Source: Erysipelothrix aquatica (GTDB lineage: Bacteria; Bacillota_I; Bacilli_A; Erysipelotrichales; Erysipelotrichaceae). Taken from it: DNA of 64,000 bases. Every line of letters starts with the position of its first letter. The stretch's first letter is position 1. Location: contig NZ_WTSY02000010.1 in the NCBI RefSeq assembly GCF_009828775.2, positions 1 to 64,000 of the forward strand, read 5' to 3'. This document shows, piece after piece, positions 41,025 through 49,408 of this stretch. Position numbers and translations under genes: made by a program. The notes under the pieces were generated by a model. The model worked only from the letters and a program-made list of their open reading frames with translations. It did not search any database and was not told the origin of the DNA.

Positions 41025-41411
41025 ATGATTCATCATCTTGAAATATATGTAAAAGATTTAAAGCGGACACGGTTATTTTATGAACGGTTGTTTGCCCTTT
41101 TGGACTATGAATTATACCAAGAATGGGAAAAGGGCTTCAGCTATCGGAAGCATGAAACGTATCTAGTCTTTGTGCAAGTGGAAAAGGCATACGAAAGCGC
41201 GGGCTATCATCGCAAGCAAATTGGGCTGAACCACCTTGCTTTTGGGGTCACCACACCACACGATGTTGATTGTATTCGCCAAGCACTCAGTGGGTTTGTC
41301 GATGAACTGTATGCTGATGCTTACCCCCATGCAGGAGGACAGGATGTGTACACTTACTTTTTTGAAGATCCAGATCGGATTAAATTGGAAGTTGTTGCAC
41401 TGGAATCCTAA
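41025..41411 (+). CDS. VOC/glyoxalase-fold protein
   Basis: 128 residues with the beta-alpha-beta-beta-beta repeat of the vicinal-oxygen-chelate superfamily. The opening MIHHLEIYVKDLKRTRLFYE puts a metal-ligand-type His in the first strand. GLNHLAFGV gives the second His, and FFEDPDRIKLEVVAL supplies the terminal Glu. These are the usual three metal ligands, so it may be a metal-dependent lyase, dioxygenase or drug-resistance protein. The substrate is unknown. GGAGG precedes the ATG. It ends two bases before the convergent membrane gene stop. Confidence 0.75.
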   Translation: MIHHLEIYVKDLKRTRLFYERLFALLDYELYQEWEKGFSYRKHETYLVFVQVEKAYESAGYHRKQIGLNHLAFGVTTPHDVDCIRQALSGFVDELYADAYPHAGGQDVYTYFFEDPDRIKLEVVALES

Positions 41412-41413
41412 TT

Positions 41414-41716
41414 TTATCTGCTGATCAGAAGTGGAAGGATTGCAAGTCCACACAAAATCACCCGAATTGCATGGTGAGGCCAGTTAATTTGCCCTTGCTT
41501 ATAACCGTTGTAGATTGCGCTATCTATAATGAGAACAAGTCCACTGAGTACCAACCACCATTGGGTAGTTTCACGGTGTATGCCTTGGTAGATACCTCCA
41601 AGAATCAATAGAGATCCAAGCAGCATCGTCCATGGTCCGATGTGTTTCAGTCGCAGATTTACAAGTGCAGTCAATCCATGTAAGGTCGCGATGATGAGTA
41701 AAGGCGCATAGTTCAT
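41414..41716 (-). CDS. Small four-helix membrane protein paired with a MerR regulator
   Basis: 100 residues, mostly hydrophobic, with about four membrane segments and short polar turns (LRLKHIGPW, HRETTQ, YKQGQINWPHH). The family is not recognised. The start overlaps the stop of the upstream MerR gene by four bases, so it is the structural gene of a MerR-controlled, self-regulated pair. A transport or sensing role is plausible but unproven. Confidence 0.6.
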   Translation of the reverse strand: MNYAPLLIIATLHGLTALVNLRLKHIGPWTMLLGSLLILGGIYQGIHRETTQWWLVLSGLVLIIDSAIYNGYKQGQINWPHHAIRVILCGLAILPLLISR

Positions 41717-42099
41717 AGTTCAAAGGTTTCCTTTGATGCCATTATTTCCAATTTTGTCAAAATGTTTGAAAGTCGTTGTTCTGCAATGTCGATATGGTGT
41801 CGTTGAATGCGTAAAGCAGACTGTTTCGCTTCGAAAAAGTCTATATATGCAGCCAAATTCTCATGATTCACACGTGTGCCATCGAGTAAAGCCTCGCTCG
41901 CATCAAACACATATCGGATATCGCGAATCGAAAACCCCAAACTCCGAAGTAATTGAATATGTTCAGCAAGCACGATTTGGTCATCGCTAAAATCCCAAAA
42001 ATGATGTGCATGCGTATATGTTAAGAGTTTTTCTTTGGTATAGAAACGAAGTGTGTCTACACTAATGCCAGTTCGTTTTGATAATTCGCCAATTTTCAT
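41713..42099 (-). CDS. MerR-family regulator, AdhR/NmlR-like
   Basis: 128 residues, the usual length for the short MerR group. The winged helix reads MKIGELSKRTGISVDTLRFY then TKEKLLTYTHAHHFWDFSDD, followed by LRSLGFSIRDIRYVF and a C-terminal dimer helix. The start at 42099 follows AGAGGTGA; the 34 codons open upstream cross the promoter. Its promoter has a 19-bp spacer with a dyad like those bound by AdhR/NmlR-type aldehyde or thiol-stress sensors. No large effector domain is present and no conserved Cys is evident, so the signal is uncertain. It is followed, with overlap, by a small membrane protein gene. Confidence 0.85.
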   Translation of the reverse strand: MKIGELSKRTGISVDTLRFYTKEKLLTYTHAHHFWDFSDDQIVLAEHIQLLRSLGFSIRDIRYVFDASEALLDGTRVNHENLAAYIDFFEAKQSALRIQRHHIDIAEQRLSNILTKLEIMASKETFEL

Positions 42100-42118
42100 A
42101 ATGGTCACCTCTATCTTG

Positions 42119-42149
42119 ATTCTATGATATAGAGTGCACTCCATGTCAA
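42119..42149 (-). promoter_or_regulatory. MerR-type promoter (19-bp spacer) of the second MerR unit
   Basis: On the minus strand TTGACA (complementary to 42144-42149) and TAGAAT (complementary to 42119-42124) are 19 bp apart. The spacer contains the palindrome GAGTGCACTC, close to the TGGAGTNNACTCCA sites of AdhR/NmlR-type regulators. It drives the MerR gene itself. Confidence 0.75.
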
Positions 42150-42200
42150 GTCGATAATTCCAACATCGAAACACAAATGAAAGTCTCGCAACAACAAACA

Positions 42201-42229
42201 TTGTGTTTTATCCGATACTTTGATAAAAT
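42201..42229 (+). promoter_or_regulatory. Promoter of secG
   Basis: TTGTGT (42201-42206) and TAAAAT (42224-42229) are separated by 17 bp, 42 bases before the secG start. Confidence 0.65.
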
Positions 42230-42271
42230 GTTGAGTGAATATAAACAGAAAAATAGAAAAGGTGCGATATT

Positions 42272-42496
42272 ATGGAAAGAATATTATTACTTATTGTATC
42301 CGCGGTTATTATTATTTTATCTCTATTACAAAGTGGAAAAACAGAAGGATTCACAGGGGCATTCTCAGGAAGCAAAGGGTTAGATTTATTTTCAAACTCT
42401 AAAGAGCGTGGCGCAGAGAAAGTTCTCTCAAACGCAACATTTGTTTCAGGTGCATTATTTATTGTACTTGTGATCGTTACACTTTTAAATCAGTAA
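42272..42496 (+). CDS. secG: Preprotein translocase subunit SecG
   Basis: 74 residues with two transmembrane helices (about 2-20 and 53-72) and the cytosolic loop LQSGKTEGFTGAFSGSKG typical of SecG (Q-x-G-K...G...AFGG). It assists the SecYEG channel in protein export. A moderate AAAGGTG site precedes the ATG. The order secG-rnr-smpB is conserved in many Gram-positive bacteria. A terminator-like hairpin separates secG from rnr. Confidence 0.95.
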   Translation: MERILLLIVSAVIIILSLLQSGKTEGFTGAFSGSKGLDLFSNSKERGAEKVLSNATFVSGALFIVLVIVTLLNQ

Positions 42497-42505
42497 GAGG
42501 ATAAG

Positions 42506-42526
42506 AAACCGCGATAAGCGGTTTTT
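42506..42526 (+). terminator. Hairpin between secG and rnr
   Basis: The stem AAACCGC/GCGGTTT with loop GATAA is followed by five Ts. It ends only about ten bases before the rnr start, so read-through or attenuation must occur for rnr to be expressed from the secG promoter. Confidence 0.7.
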
Positions 42527-42536
42527 ATTTCGTTAG

Positions 42537-44651
42537 ATGACACATTACGATAAAATACGCGAAGGCTTAATTAAAGGAAAAGAACCGAGAACGTTGGAAG
42601 TTTTAATAGAGAGCTTCAAAACAATGTTCAATTTAAGCGAAAAAGAGATTAATAAAGAATTAGAAGCAATGATAGAAGCACAAGAAATTGTGTTGGATGA
42701 GGGCGTCGTCTTTGTCATTGATAATATCCATTATGCGATTGGAACGTTTAAAGCGGTCCGTGATACATTTGGATTCGTAGAAAATGAAGCAGTTTCGATT
42801 TATGTCGGAAGTGCTGATTTTAAAGATGCCTTGGATTCCGATACAGTGCTCGTTGAGATTAAGAGTGCTGAAAAACAATATGGAATTATTCGCAAGACCC
42901 TCCAACGCAACAGAACTGTCCTTCTTGGTACAATGAAACAAAAAGGGAAACGTATTTTCTTTGTCCCCTATGATAATAAGATTTCAAAATTGGTGGATTA
43001 TGATGCGAATGGCCATAACCTTGAGGCTAACCAACGGGTTATTGGCGATATTACAGCAATTGATGATCGCATTCATGTAAAGATTTCATCAGTGTTGGGT
43101 CAAGCAGATGAGCCTGGAATGGATGTGCGTTCGGTCCTTTTTGTGTATGGCATTGATGTGCCTTTTGATGATGAAGTCATTGAAGCAGCAAAAGCTGTAC
43201 CAGAAAGTATTGATCAAAACGAAACGAAGGGACGTATGGATCATCGTGATCAGTTCGTCATCACCATTGATGGTGAAGATGCTAAAGACTTAGATGATGC
43301 AATCTATATGGAAACACTTGCGAATGGTTATCGCTTATATGTACACATTGCCGATGTTGCACATTATGTGCCTGAAGGAAGTGCAATTGCGATAAGTGCC
43401 TACAACCGTAGTTCATCCGTTTATATGGTGGATCGTGTTGTACCAATGTTACCAAAAGTACTGTCAAATGGAATCTGCTCCCTCCATCCCAATGTTGATC
43501 GTCTAACCATGACAACCCAAATTGATATTGGGTTCAACGGAGAAATTCTTGACTATAATATTTATGAATCTGTCATTCATTCCAAACGACGTATGAGCTA
43601 TCAAGAAGTTAACTCTGGTCAAGATTTGGGAAGTGTGCAGCCGATGATTGATTTAATGATGGAATGCGCACGCCGTCTTAAATACAAACGCGAACAAGCA
43701 GGTTCGATTGGTTTTGATTCAGACGAAAGTAAGTTTGTGATTGATAATGATGGCAAGGTCTTGGATATTTACCGTCGCCAAACTGGTGAAGCCGAGGAAA
43801 TGATTGAAATGTTTATGGTTACAGCGAATGAAGTTGTAGCACAACAAGCCCGTTATGCCTTCATTCCTGTTTTATACCGTGTCCATGAACACCCATCAAA
43901 AGAAAAGATGCAGGATTTATCCCACACACTGCGTATCTTAGGATATGTCATGAAAGGGAATCTAGAAGAAATTCATCCCAAGACACTTCAAAAAGCCCTT
44001 GAGTATTTTGAAGGAAAACCGGAAATGCCAGTTGTATCCAAGTTAATGTTACGTTCGATGAGTAAAGCGAAGTATAGTGAGGAACCGTTGGGCCATTTTG
44101 GACTAGCATTGGAAGACTACACACACTTTACATCGCCAATTCGCCGTTACCCGGATTTACTCTTGCACCAACGTTTGAAAAAGTATCTCGTACATCAAGA
44201 TCGTCGTCACGAAGCGAAAGACGAACAATTCACAATCGAAGCTGGGAAACATGCATCATCCAAAGAACGATCCATTCTTGAAGCTGAACGTCAAGTTGAG
44301 AAAATTAAGAAGGCACAATTTATGGAAGATAAAGTTGGGGAAGTCTATATGGGTTACATCAGCGGTGTCTCCAATTTCGGAATATTTGTCGAACTTCCAA
44401 ATACAGTTGAAGGACTGGTTCATGTTCGTAATCTTAAAGATGATTTCTATCAATACGATGCAACTGCACAGAAAATGATTGGTGAGCGCACCAAGAAAAC
44501 CTATGCAATTGGACAGAAAGTCAAAGTAAAACTTATGAGCGTTGACATGTTGGAGCATGTTGTGAACTTTGAGTTTATAGAACCACGAGTACGAAAGGGG
44601 CGTCGAAAACCGAATGAGCGTCGTCGCAAAAAATCGAAAAGCATATCATGA
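42537..44651 (+). CDS. rnr: Ribonuclease R
   Basis: 704 residues. RNase R is a processive 3'-5' exoribonuclease that degrades structured RNA and works with SmpB-tmRNA in quality control. An N-terminal helix-turn-helix region (about 1-60) is followed by cold-shock/OB domains. The RNB catalytic domain carries the metal-binding Asp cluster in DGEDAKDLDDAIY. A C-terminal S1 domain (GEVYMGYISGVSNFGIFVEL) and a Lys/Arg-rich tail complete the protein. No good ribosome site precedes the ATG at 42537, which lies about ten bases after a terminator-like hairpin; alternative starts further in would cut the HTH region. The end overlaps smpB by 38 bases. Confidence 0.93.
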   Translation: MTHYDKIREGLIKGKEPRTLEVLIESFKTMFNLSEKEINKELEAMIEAQEIVLDEGVVFVIDNIHYAIGTFKAVRDTFGFVENEAVSIYVGSADFKDALDSDTVLVEIKSAEKQYGIIRKTLQRNRTVLLGTMKQKGKRIFFVPYDNKISKLVDYDANGHNLEANQRVIGDITAIDDRIHVKISSVLGQADEPGMDVRSVLFVYGIDVPFDDEVIEAAKAVPESIDQNETKGRMDHRDQFVITIDGEDAKDLDDAIYMETLANGYRLYVHIADVAHYVPEGSAIAISAYNRSSSVYMVDRVVPMLPKVLSNGICSLHPNVDRLTMTTQIDIGFNGEILDYNIYESVIHSKRRMSYQEVNSGQDLGSVQPMIDLMMECARRLKYKREQAGSIGFDSDESKFVIDNDGKVLDIYRRQTGEAEEMIEMFMVTANEVVAQQARYAFIPVLYRVHEHPSKEKMQDLSHTLRILGYVMKGNLEEIHPKTLQKALEYFEGKPEMPVVSKLMLRSMSKAKYSEEPLGHFGLALEDYTHFTSPIRRYPDLLLHQRLKKYLVHQDRRHEAKDEQFTIEAGKHASSKERSILEAERQVEKIKKAQFMEDKVGEVYMGYISGVSNFGIFVELPNTVEGLVHVRNLKDDFYQYDATAQKMIGERTKKTYAIGQKVKVKLMSVDMLEHVVNFEFIEPRVRKGRRKPNERRRKKSKSIS

Positions 44652-45060
44652 TTACTTTATCGAAGATGAATTTGAGGCTGGAATGGTTCTACTTGGAACC
44701 GAAATCAAATCCATCCGTGACGGTAAAGTACAATTAAAAGAAGCGTTTATATCCATCAAAGATGGAGAAGCGTGGATAAAGGGCATGCACATTGGTTTGT
44801 ATGAACAAGGGAATCGTTTTAATCACGACGAACTTCGAGATCGCAAACTACTCTTGCATAGCCATGAAATTGAAAAATTACAAAAGGGGCAAACCCTACA
44901 AGGGTACACCATTGTGCCGTTGAACATTCACCTCAGTAAAGGCCGCGCAAAATTACAAATAGCCTTAGCGAAGGGAAAACATCTCTATGACAAACGTCAA
45001 ACAGAGAAAGAACGCAGCCAGAAAAGAGACATCCAAAAGGCCATGAAAGGTCAGTACTAG
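44614..45060 (+). CDS. smpB: SsrA-binding protein SmpB
   Basis: 148 residues. SmpB binds tmRNA and brings it to stalled ribosomes for trans-translation. KNRKAYHDYFIEDEFEAGMV, LLGTEIKSIRDGKVQLKEAF and GLYEQGNRFNHDELRDRKLL are diagnostic, and the basic tail (KRQTEKERSQKRDIQKA) enters the mRNA channel. The start lies inside rnr (38-base overlap), indicating coupled expression of the two quality-control proteins. I did not find the tmRNA gene (ssrA) in the window. A terminator follows. Confidence 0.97.
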   Translation: MSVVAKNRKAYHDYFIEDEFEAGMVLLGTEIKSIRDGKVQLKEAFISIKDGEAWIKGMHIGLYEQGNRFNHDELRDRKLLLHSHEIEKLQKGQTLQGYTIVPLNIHLSKGRAKLQIALAKGKHLYDKRQTEKERSQKRDIQKAMKGQY

Positions 45061-45086
45061 AGCCCGCGAAAGCGGCTCTTTTCCTT
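45060..45086 (+). terminator. Terminator of the secG-rnr-smpB unit
   Basis: The stem GAGCCcGC/GCgGCTC with loop GAAA is followed by Ts, immediately after the smpB stop. Confidence 0.75.
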
Positions 45087-45089
45087 TAA

Positions 45090-45118
45090 TTGACAATCAA
45101 ATGCGAACGATGTACTAT
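45090..45118 (+). promoter_or_regulatory. Promoter of lemA
   Basis: TTGACA (45090-45095) and TACTAT (45113-45118) are separated by 17 bp, followed by AGGAGG and the lemA start at 45144. Confidence 0.8.
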
Positions 45119-45143
45119 TAAAGTAATACAGGAGGTATCCGAT

Positions 45144-45698
45144 ATGATTGGATTATACGTATTAATAGGAATTGTTGTTATTGTGGCATTCTATGCAATT
45201 GCGCAATACAATGGCTTTGTAAAACTTAGAAATCTTGTGGAAGAAGCATTCTCGACAATGGATGTCTACCTCAAAAAACGATATGACTTAATTCCTAACT
45301 TAGTGGAAACAGTCAAAGGCTATGCAGCACACGAATCAGAAACATTAGAAGGTGTTATTGCAGCTCGTAATGCCGCAGGACATGCGTCAACTCCAGAAGC
45401 ACGTATGCAAGCAGAAGGTGACCTTAGTCAAGTAATGGGAAGACTCTTCGCATTAACAGAGAGCTACCCAGACTTAAAAGCGAACACAAACTTCATGGAT
45501 CTACAGGGACAATTGAAGACCATTGAAACAGAAATTGCACAATCACGTAAGTACTACAATGGTACCGTACGTCAATACAATACGAAACGTGAATCATTCC
45601 CATCAAATATTATTGCTGGAATGTTTAACTTTACAGCGAAACCACTTTATGAAGTAACAAACGTGGAAGAGCGCGAAAACGTTAAAGTTCAGTTTTAA
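45144..45698 (+). CDS. lemA: LemA-family membrane protein
   Basis: 184 residues. An N-terminal transmembrane helix (about 3-22) is followed by a helical bundle with YNGFVKLRNLVEEAFSTMDV then YLKKRYDLIPNLVETVKGYA and a C-terminal YNTKRESFPSNIIAGMFNF, all standard LemA motifs. The protein is widespread, exposed to the extracytoplasmic side, and of unknown biochemical role. The ATG at 45144 has AGGAGG; an upstream in-frame ATG lies over the promoter and is rejected. It is followed by a DUF2207 gene, a common pairing. A short hairpin between the two may reduce read-through. Confidence 0.93.
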   Translation: MIGLYVLIGIVVIVAFYAIAQYNGFVKLRNLVEEAFSTMDVYLKKRYDLIPNLVETVKGYAAHESETLEGVIAARNAAGHASTPEARMQAEGDLSQVMGRLFALTESYPDLKANTNFMDLQGQLKTIETEIAQSRKYYNGTVRQYNTKRESFPSNIIAGMFNFTAKPLYEVTNVEERENVKVQF

Positions 45699-45699
45699 G

Positions 45700-45723
45700 A
45701 AAAGGGAGATTCTCCCTTTTTTT
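45700..45723 (+). terminator. Hairpin between lemA and the DUF2207 gene
   Basis: The stem AAAAGGGAG/CTCCCTTTT with loop ATT is followed by Ts; a likely partial terminator within the pair. Confidence 0.7.
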
Positions 45724-45740
45724 AACATAAGGAGAATGCT

Positions 45741-47615
45741 ATGAAACATTTTAAACGCATGCTCGTCATGATGGTTGTACTCTTGGGGCTATGGAGTACA
45801 CCGGTCCATGCAGCTCAAGATCCAAATATTATAGAAGATATGCATGTGGAGATAAACGTTAAGGATAATGGTGTTTTAGAAATTGAAGAAACCATTAGAA
45901 TGAATTTTAAAGAGCCGCGTCAAGGAATCTATATAAACATTCCCCAGGAAATGGAAATGGATTTTGATGGCAATCGTAATACTTATTTCTTCCCCATGAA
46001 AAACTTCAAAATGATTAGCGATGATGAATATTCTACCGATGAAAGTCGTGAAGGTGTCGTGATTCGTGTTGGGACAAAAGGTGAGTATATCAGTGGTGCC
46101 AAAGAATACAAATATTCCTATGAAGTACATACGCGTGCACTTAAAGGTGTAGACCGTCAAATTCTTTACTGGAATATTATTGGTCGTGGTTGGGATTTCC
46201 CAATTGAACATACATCATTCAAAGTGACCATGCCAAAACCATTTGAGCTCGAACCACAATTGTATGCGACAACACAAAAATTTCCGGTTGACTATACAGT
46301 CGACGGGAATGTCATCACGGGATCCTATGATAAAACCTTGAATCAGCAAGGCTTGTCAATTTGGTTGGAAGTTCCAAACGGTTATTTTACATACCCTGTT
46401 TTTGACTATACAATCTATCCAACGATTGCGGCGGTTGTATTAGCACTTCTTGCTATTGCAATCTATTTCAAATTTGGGGTTGAACACCCTGTTGTTGACT
46501 CGGTAGAATTTGGTGCACCGCAGGGATTATCCAGTGGTGAAATAGGTTATATTTATCGTGGTTCAAGTAACAATAAAGATATCATTTCTTTGATAATCTA
46601 TTGGGCTTCTAAAGGCTATCTTATTATTGAAGAACTGGATCCTAATGGGGATAATATTCGCCTTACTAAAATTAGGAAACTAGAATCGGAAAATGAAGAA
46701 GAACGCCGCTTGTTTGGTGCATTATTTGCAGGCCGTGAAGAAGTTACAACAAATGAGCTGAACGAAACCTTTGGAGCAACTGTTGCACAGGCCGTTGGCA
46801 ATATCAGTGGGCGCTTCAAATACAACCCAGAGATGAAAGTCTATGAAACTAAATCTAGCTTTATGAAATTCATTGTCGGGTTATGCGCAGTCATTTTGAT
46901 GGCCGCAAGCTACGGAACCTTTGCAATTATGGACTCTGGATATTCGATGGATTTCATTTTAGCAGCTGTCATTGGTGGCGTTATCACGATGGTACTCACA
47001 GCTGGAGGTTTCTACCTCTTAGCATTTGATGGCATTAATGGTAGTCAAAAGAAAGGTGTATCGTTCATCTTTCCACTAGGTGTCATTGTTCTCGCGTTGA
47101 GTTCCATTAGTATTTTAGGGCTCAGTGCTAAAACCTTAGGGTTCATGGTTATCATTTTTGTGAGTTATACAATTACTGTCTATTGTGGTGCAAATACAGG
47201 TCGACGTACGCCACAAGGGGCACGTTGGTATGGCCAAATTAAAGGACTCGAACGCTTCATCAAAGTTGCGGAAGAAGAACGTATTAAAGCATTAGCGATG
47301 GAATCTCCAGAAATATTCTACGATGTGCTACCTTATGCTTATGTCCTTGGAATTACCGATACGTGGATTAAAAAATTCGAGAAAATCGCAATCCCACAAC
47401 CGGATTGGTATGTATCGACAAACCCATCGACCTTCACATCACTTTACTTATGGAGTACGTTAAGTCGCTCGATGAATACGATTAATAGCGCTATGGTCAG
47501 TGTTCCTGCACCGAAAGGATCTTCGGGTGGTGGTAGCTTTGGCGGTGGTGGCTTCGGAAGTGGCGGCGGCTTTGGCGGCGGTGGCTTTGGCGGAAGCGGT
47601 GGCGGAAGCTGGTAA
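45741..47615 (+). CDS. DUF2207 membrane protein with glycine-rich tail
   Basis: 624 residues. A signal peptide (1-24, ending VHAA) is followed by a beta-rich extracellular domain (about 28-210), with INVKDNGVLEIEETIRMNF typical of DUF2207. A transmembrane helix lies around 225-247, a cytosolic region follows with EIGYIYRG and a winged-helix-like stretch, and more membrane segments occur around 375-460. The C terminus (about 592-624) is almost all Gly/Ser/Phe ending GGSGGGSW, as in many family members. The function is unknown. Its position after lemA is conserved in many genomes and suggests a joint envelope role. AAGGAG precedes the ATG, and a terminator follows. Confidence 0.88.
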   Translation: MKHFKRMLVMMVVLLGLWSTPVHAAQDPNIIEDMHVEINVKDNGVLEIEETIRMNFKEPRQGIYINIPQEMEMDFDGNRNTYFFPMKNFKMISDDEYSTDESREGVVIRVGTKGEYISGAKEYKYSYEVHTRALKGVDRQILYWNIIGRGWDFPIEHTSFKVTMPKPFELEPQLYATTQKFPVDYTVDGNVITGSYDKTLNQQGLSIWLEVPNGYFTYPVFDYTIYPTIAAVVLALLAIAIYFKFGVEHPVVDSVEFGAPQGLSSGEIGYIYRGSSNNKDIISLIIYWASKGYLIIEELDPNGDNIRLTKIRKLESENEEERRLFGALFAGREEVTTNELNETFGATVAQAVGNISGRFKYNPEMKVYETKSSFMKFIVGLCAVILMAASYGTFAIMDSGYSMDFILAAVIGGVITMVLTAGGFYLLAFDGINGSQKKGVSFIFPLGVIVLALSSISILGLSAKTLGFMVIIFVSYTITVYCGANTGRRTPQGARWYGQIKGLERFIKVAEEERIKALAMESPEIFYDVLPYAYVLGITDTWIKKFEKIAIPQPDWYVSTNPSTFTSLYLWSTLSRSMNTINSAMVSVPAPKGSSGGGSFGGGGFGSGGGFGGGGFGGSGGGSW

Positions 47616-47618
47616 TTC

Positions 47619-47648
47619 AAACTCTATCTAAATGGATGGAGTTTTTTT
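47619..47648 (+). terminator. Terminator of the lemA/DUF2207 unit
   Basis: The stem ACTCtATC/GATgGAGT with a six-base loop is followed by seven Ts. Confidence 0.8.
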
Positions 47649-47664
47649 AACGTCCGAAGTGGTG

Positions 47665-47670
47665 TATAAT
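47665..47670 (+). promoter_or_regulatory. -10 box of the second ABC exporter operon
   Basis: TATAAT lies 22 bases before the start at 47693; no clear -35 or operator is seen, unlike the first exporter operon. Confidence 0.4.
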
Positions 47671-47692
47671 TGTGAAAGAAACAGGGTGACTT

Positions 47693-49408
47693 ATGGATTA
47701 TTTTAAAGGTTATAAATTTAAATCAGTTGCAGCTGTAACTGCAAAACTTGTGGAAGCGATATTTGAACTTATCTTACCGCTACTCATGGCAACACTGGTT
47801 GACCAGGGGATTAAAGGTCAAGATATGAACATCGTGTATCGCATGGTTATTTGGATGTTTGTACTTACATTATTTGGGTACATTTCATCATTAGTATGTC
47901 AGTACTTGGCATCCCACGTATCGCAGCGTGTTGGTGGTCGAATTCGGACGGCAGTTTTTGCGAAAATCATGGGATTCTCCAAAGAGTCGTATGATTTATA
48001 CCCCAGTGCAACACTTGCCAATCGAATTACGACGGACATTAACTTGATTCAAGATATGATTGCTCGTGTTATCCGTTTGGGTGTTCGTGCCCCAATTTTG
48101 ATGATTGGAAGTCTTGTCGCACTTTCGGCGATTAGTGGCAAACTATCGTTACTCTTACTAGCATCATTTCCCCTCTTTGTACTTGTCGTTGTAGGCTTCA
48201 TGTTTATGTCGATGTTTGGTCATAAAAAAGCAGCTTCTCAACTTGATCGATTGGTGTCAAAAGTTAGTGAATCGTTAAGTGGTGTCCGAATTATTCGTGC
48301 ATTCTCAAAACAAGACGATTCTAAGAAAACATTTGATCAAGAAAATGAACTGTTAGAAAAATATCAACGTAAGGTGGGTGTGATTACAACGTTATCAAGC
48401 CCCGTGACGACTTTAATTATGAATCTCGTACTGGTTGTCCTTATTTATGTTGGGGCCATGGAAATCCAGGTTGGGACGATGACGCAAGGGGAAATTATTG
48501 CGGTTATTAATTACTGTACGCAACTTGTCTTAACGTTGATTGTAACCATGAATATTATGATGATTTTCTCCAGAGGTTATACATCCTCAATTCGTGTTCG
48601 TGACATTATGCAAACGGAAGTTGTTGTTAGTGATACTGGAACCGAAACAATTAAAGATACAATGACATTACAGTTTGATGACGTTTCTTATCATTACCCT
48701 GAAGAAAAACGAAATGTCATTCAAGCTATTAATTTTGAACTGAAACCTGGTGAAGTCATGGGAATTGTAGGATTAACGGGGAGTGGAAAATCAACACTGC
48801 TTAAATTAATTCCACGATTTGCGGATGCAACGCAGGGAACGGTCCGTATTAATAACCAACCAATACAAGATTATCAACTGAAAAATTTACGTGATAATAT
48901 CGGATTTGTATCACAGAGTGCACAATTTATTAAGGGAACACTCGAATATAACATTTTGTTAGGTGGCGCAGGCGATGCATCACAAGCGCTCATTGATGCT
49001 CAAGGGGCAGATATCCTTAATAAAGGGTTGGATAGTATTATCGAAATGGAAGGTAAGAACCTATCAGGTGGTCAACGCCAGCGGGTCAGTATTGCGCGGG
49101 CACTCGCTAAAAAACCGAAAATTCTTGTCTTTGACGATAGCTTTTCCGCTTTGGACTTTCTCACCGATCGCAATCTGCGGGATAGTTTAGCGAAAAACTA
49201 TACGTCAATGTCGCAAATCATAGTAAGTCAGCGCACAACGTCAGTGATGGATGCCAACAAAATCCTTGTATTAGATGATGGAAAAATTGTTGCATCAGGA
49301 ACTCACGATGAGCTCATGCAAACGAGTGAATTGTATGCGACAATTCACCGTATTCAAACTGAAGGAGGTCAGACCAATGAAAAAAACGAAAGTCTATCTC
49401 TTACTTAG
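47693..49408 (+). CDS. ABC exporter half-transporter, degenerate ATPase subunit (second pair)
   Basis: 571 residues: six transmembrane helices (about 15-300) and an ATPase. Walker A is GLTGSGKST and the signature LSGGQRQRVS is intact. Walker B is ILVFDDSFSALD with Asp for the catalytic Glu, and the H-loop has Gln (IVSQRT) for His. The same substitutions occur in the first subunit of the exporter at 25049, so the two operons are paralogous heterodimers. Here the extracellular loop is short, giving normal length. A GGGTGA site precedes the ATG. The catalytic partner starts inside the last 32 bases of this gene. Cargo unknown; multidrug or peptide export is likely. Confidence 0.88.
   Translation: MDYFKGYKFKSVAAVTAKLVEAIFELILPLLMATLVDQGIKGQDMNIVYRMVIWMFVLTLFGYISSLVCQYLASHVSQRVGGRIRTAVFAKIMGFSKESYDLYPSATLANRITTDINLIQDMIARVIRLGVRAPILMIGSLVALSAISGKLSLLLLASFPLFVLVVVGFMFMSMFGHKKAASQLDRLVSKVSESLSGVRIIRAFSKQDDSKKTFDQENELLEKYQRKVGVITTLSSPVTTLIMNLVLVVLIYVGAMEIQVGTMTQGEIIAVINYCTQLVLTLIVTMNIMMIFSRGYTSSIRVRDIMQTEVVVSDTGTETIKDTMTLQFDDVSYHYPEEKRNVIQAINFELKPGEVMGIVGLTGSGKSTLLKLIPRFADATQGTVRINNQPIQDYQLKNLRDNIGFVSQSAQFIKGTLEYNILLGGAGDASQALIDAQGADILNKGLDSIIEMEGKNLSGGQRQRVSIARALAKKPKILVFDDSFSALDFLTDRNLRDSLAKNYTSMSQIIVSQRTTSVMDANKILVLDDGKIVASGTHDELMQTSELYATIHRIQTEGGQTNEKNESLSLT

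Noticed and set aside
45060..45143. tmRNA (ssrA) next to smpB
   Set aside because: The short gap contains only a terminator and the lemA promoter.
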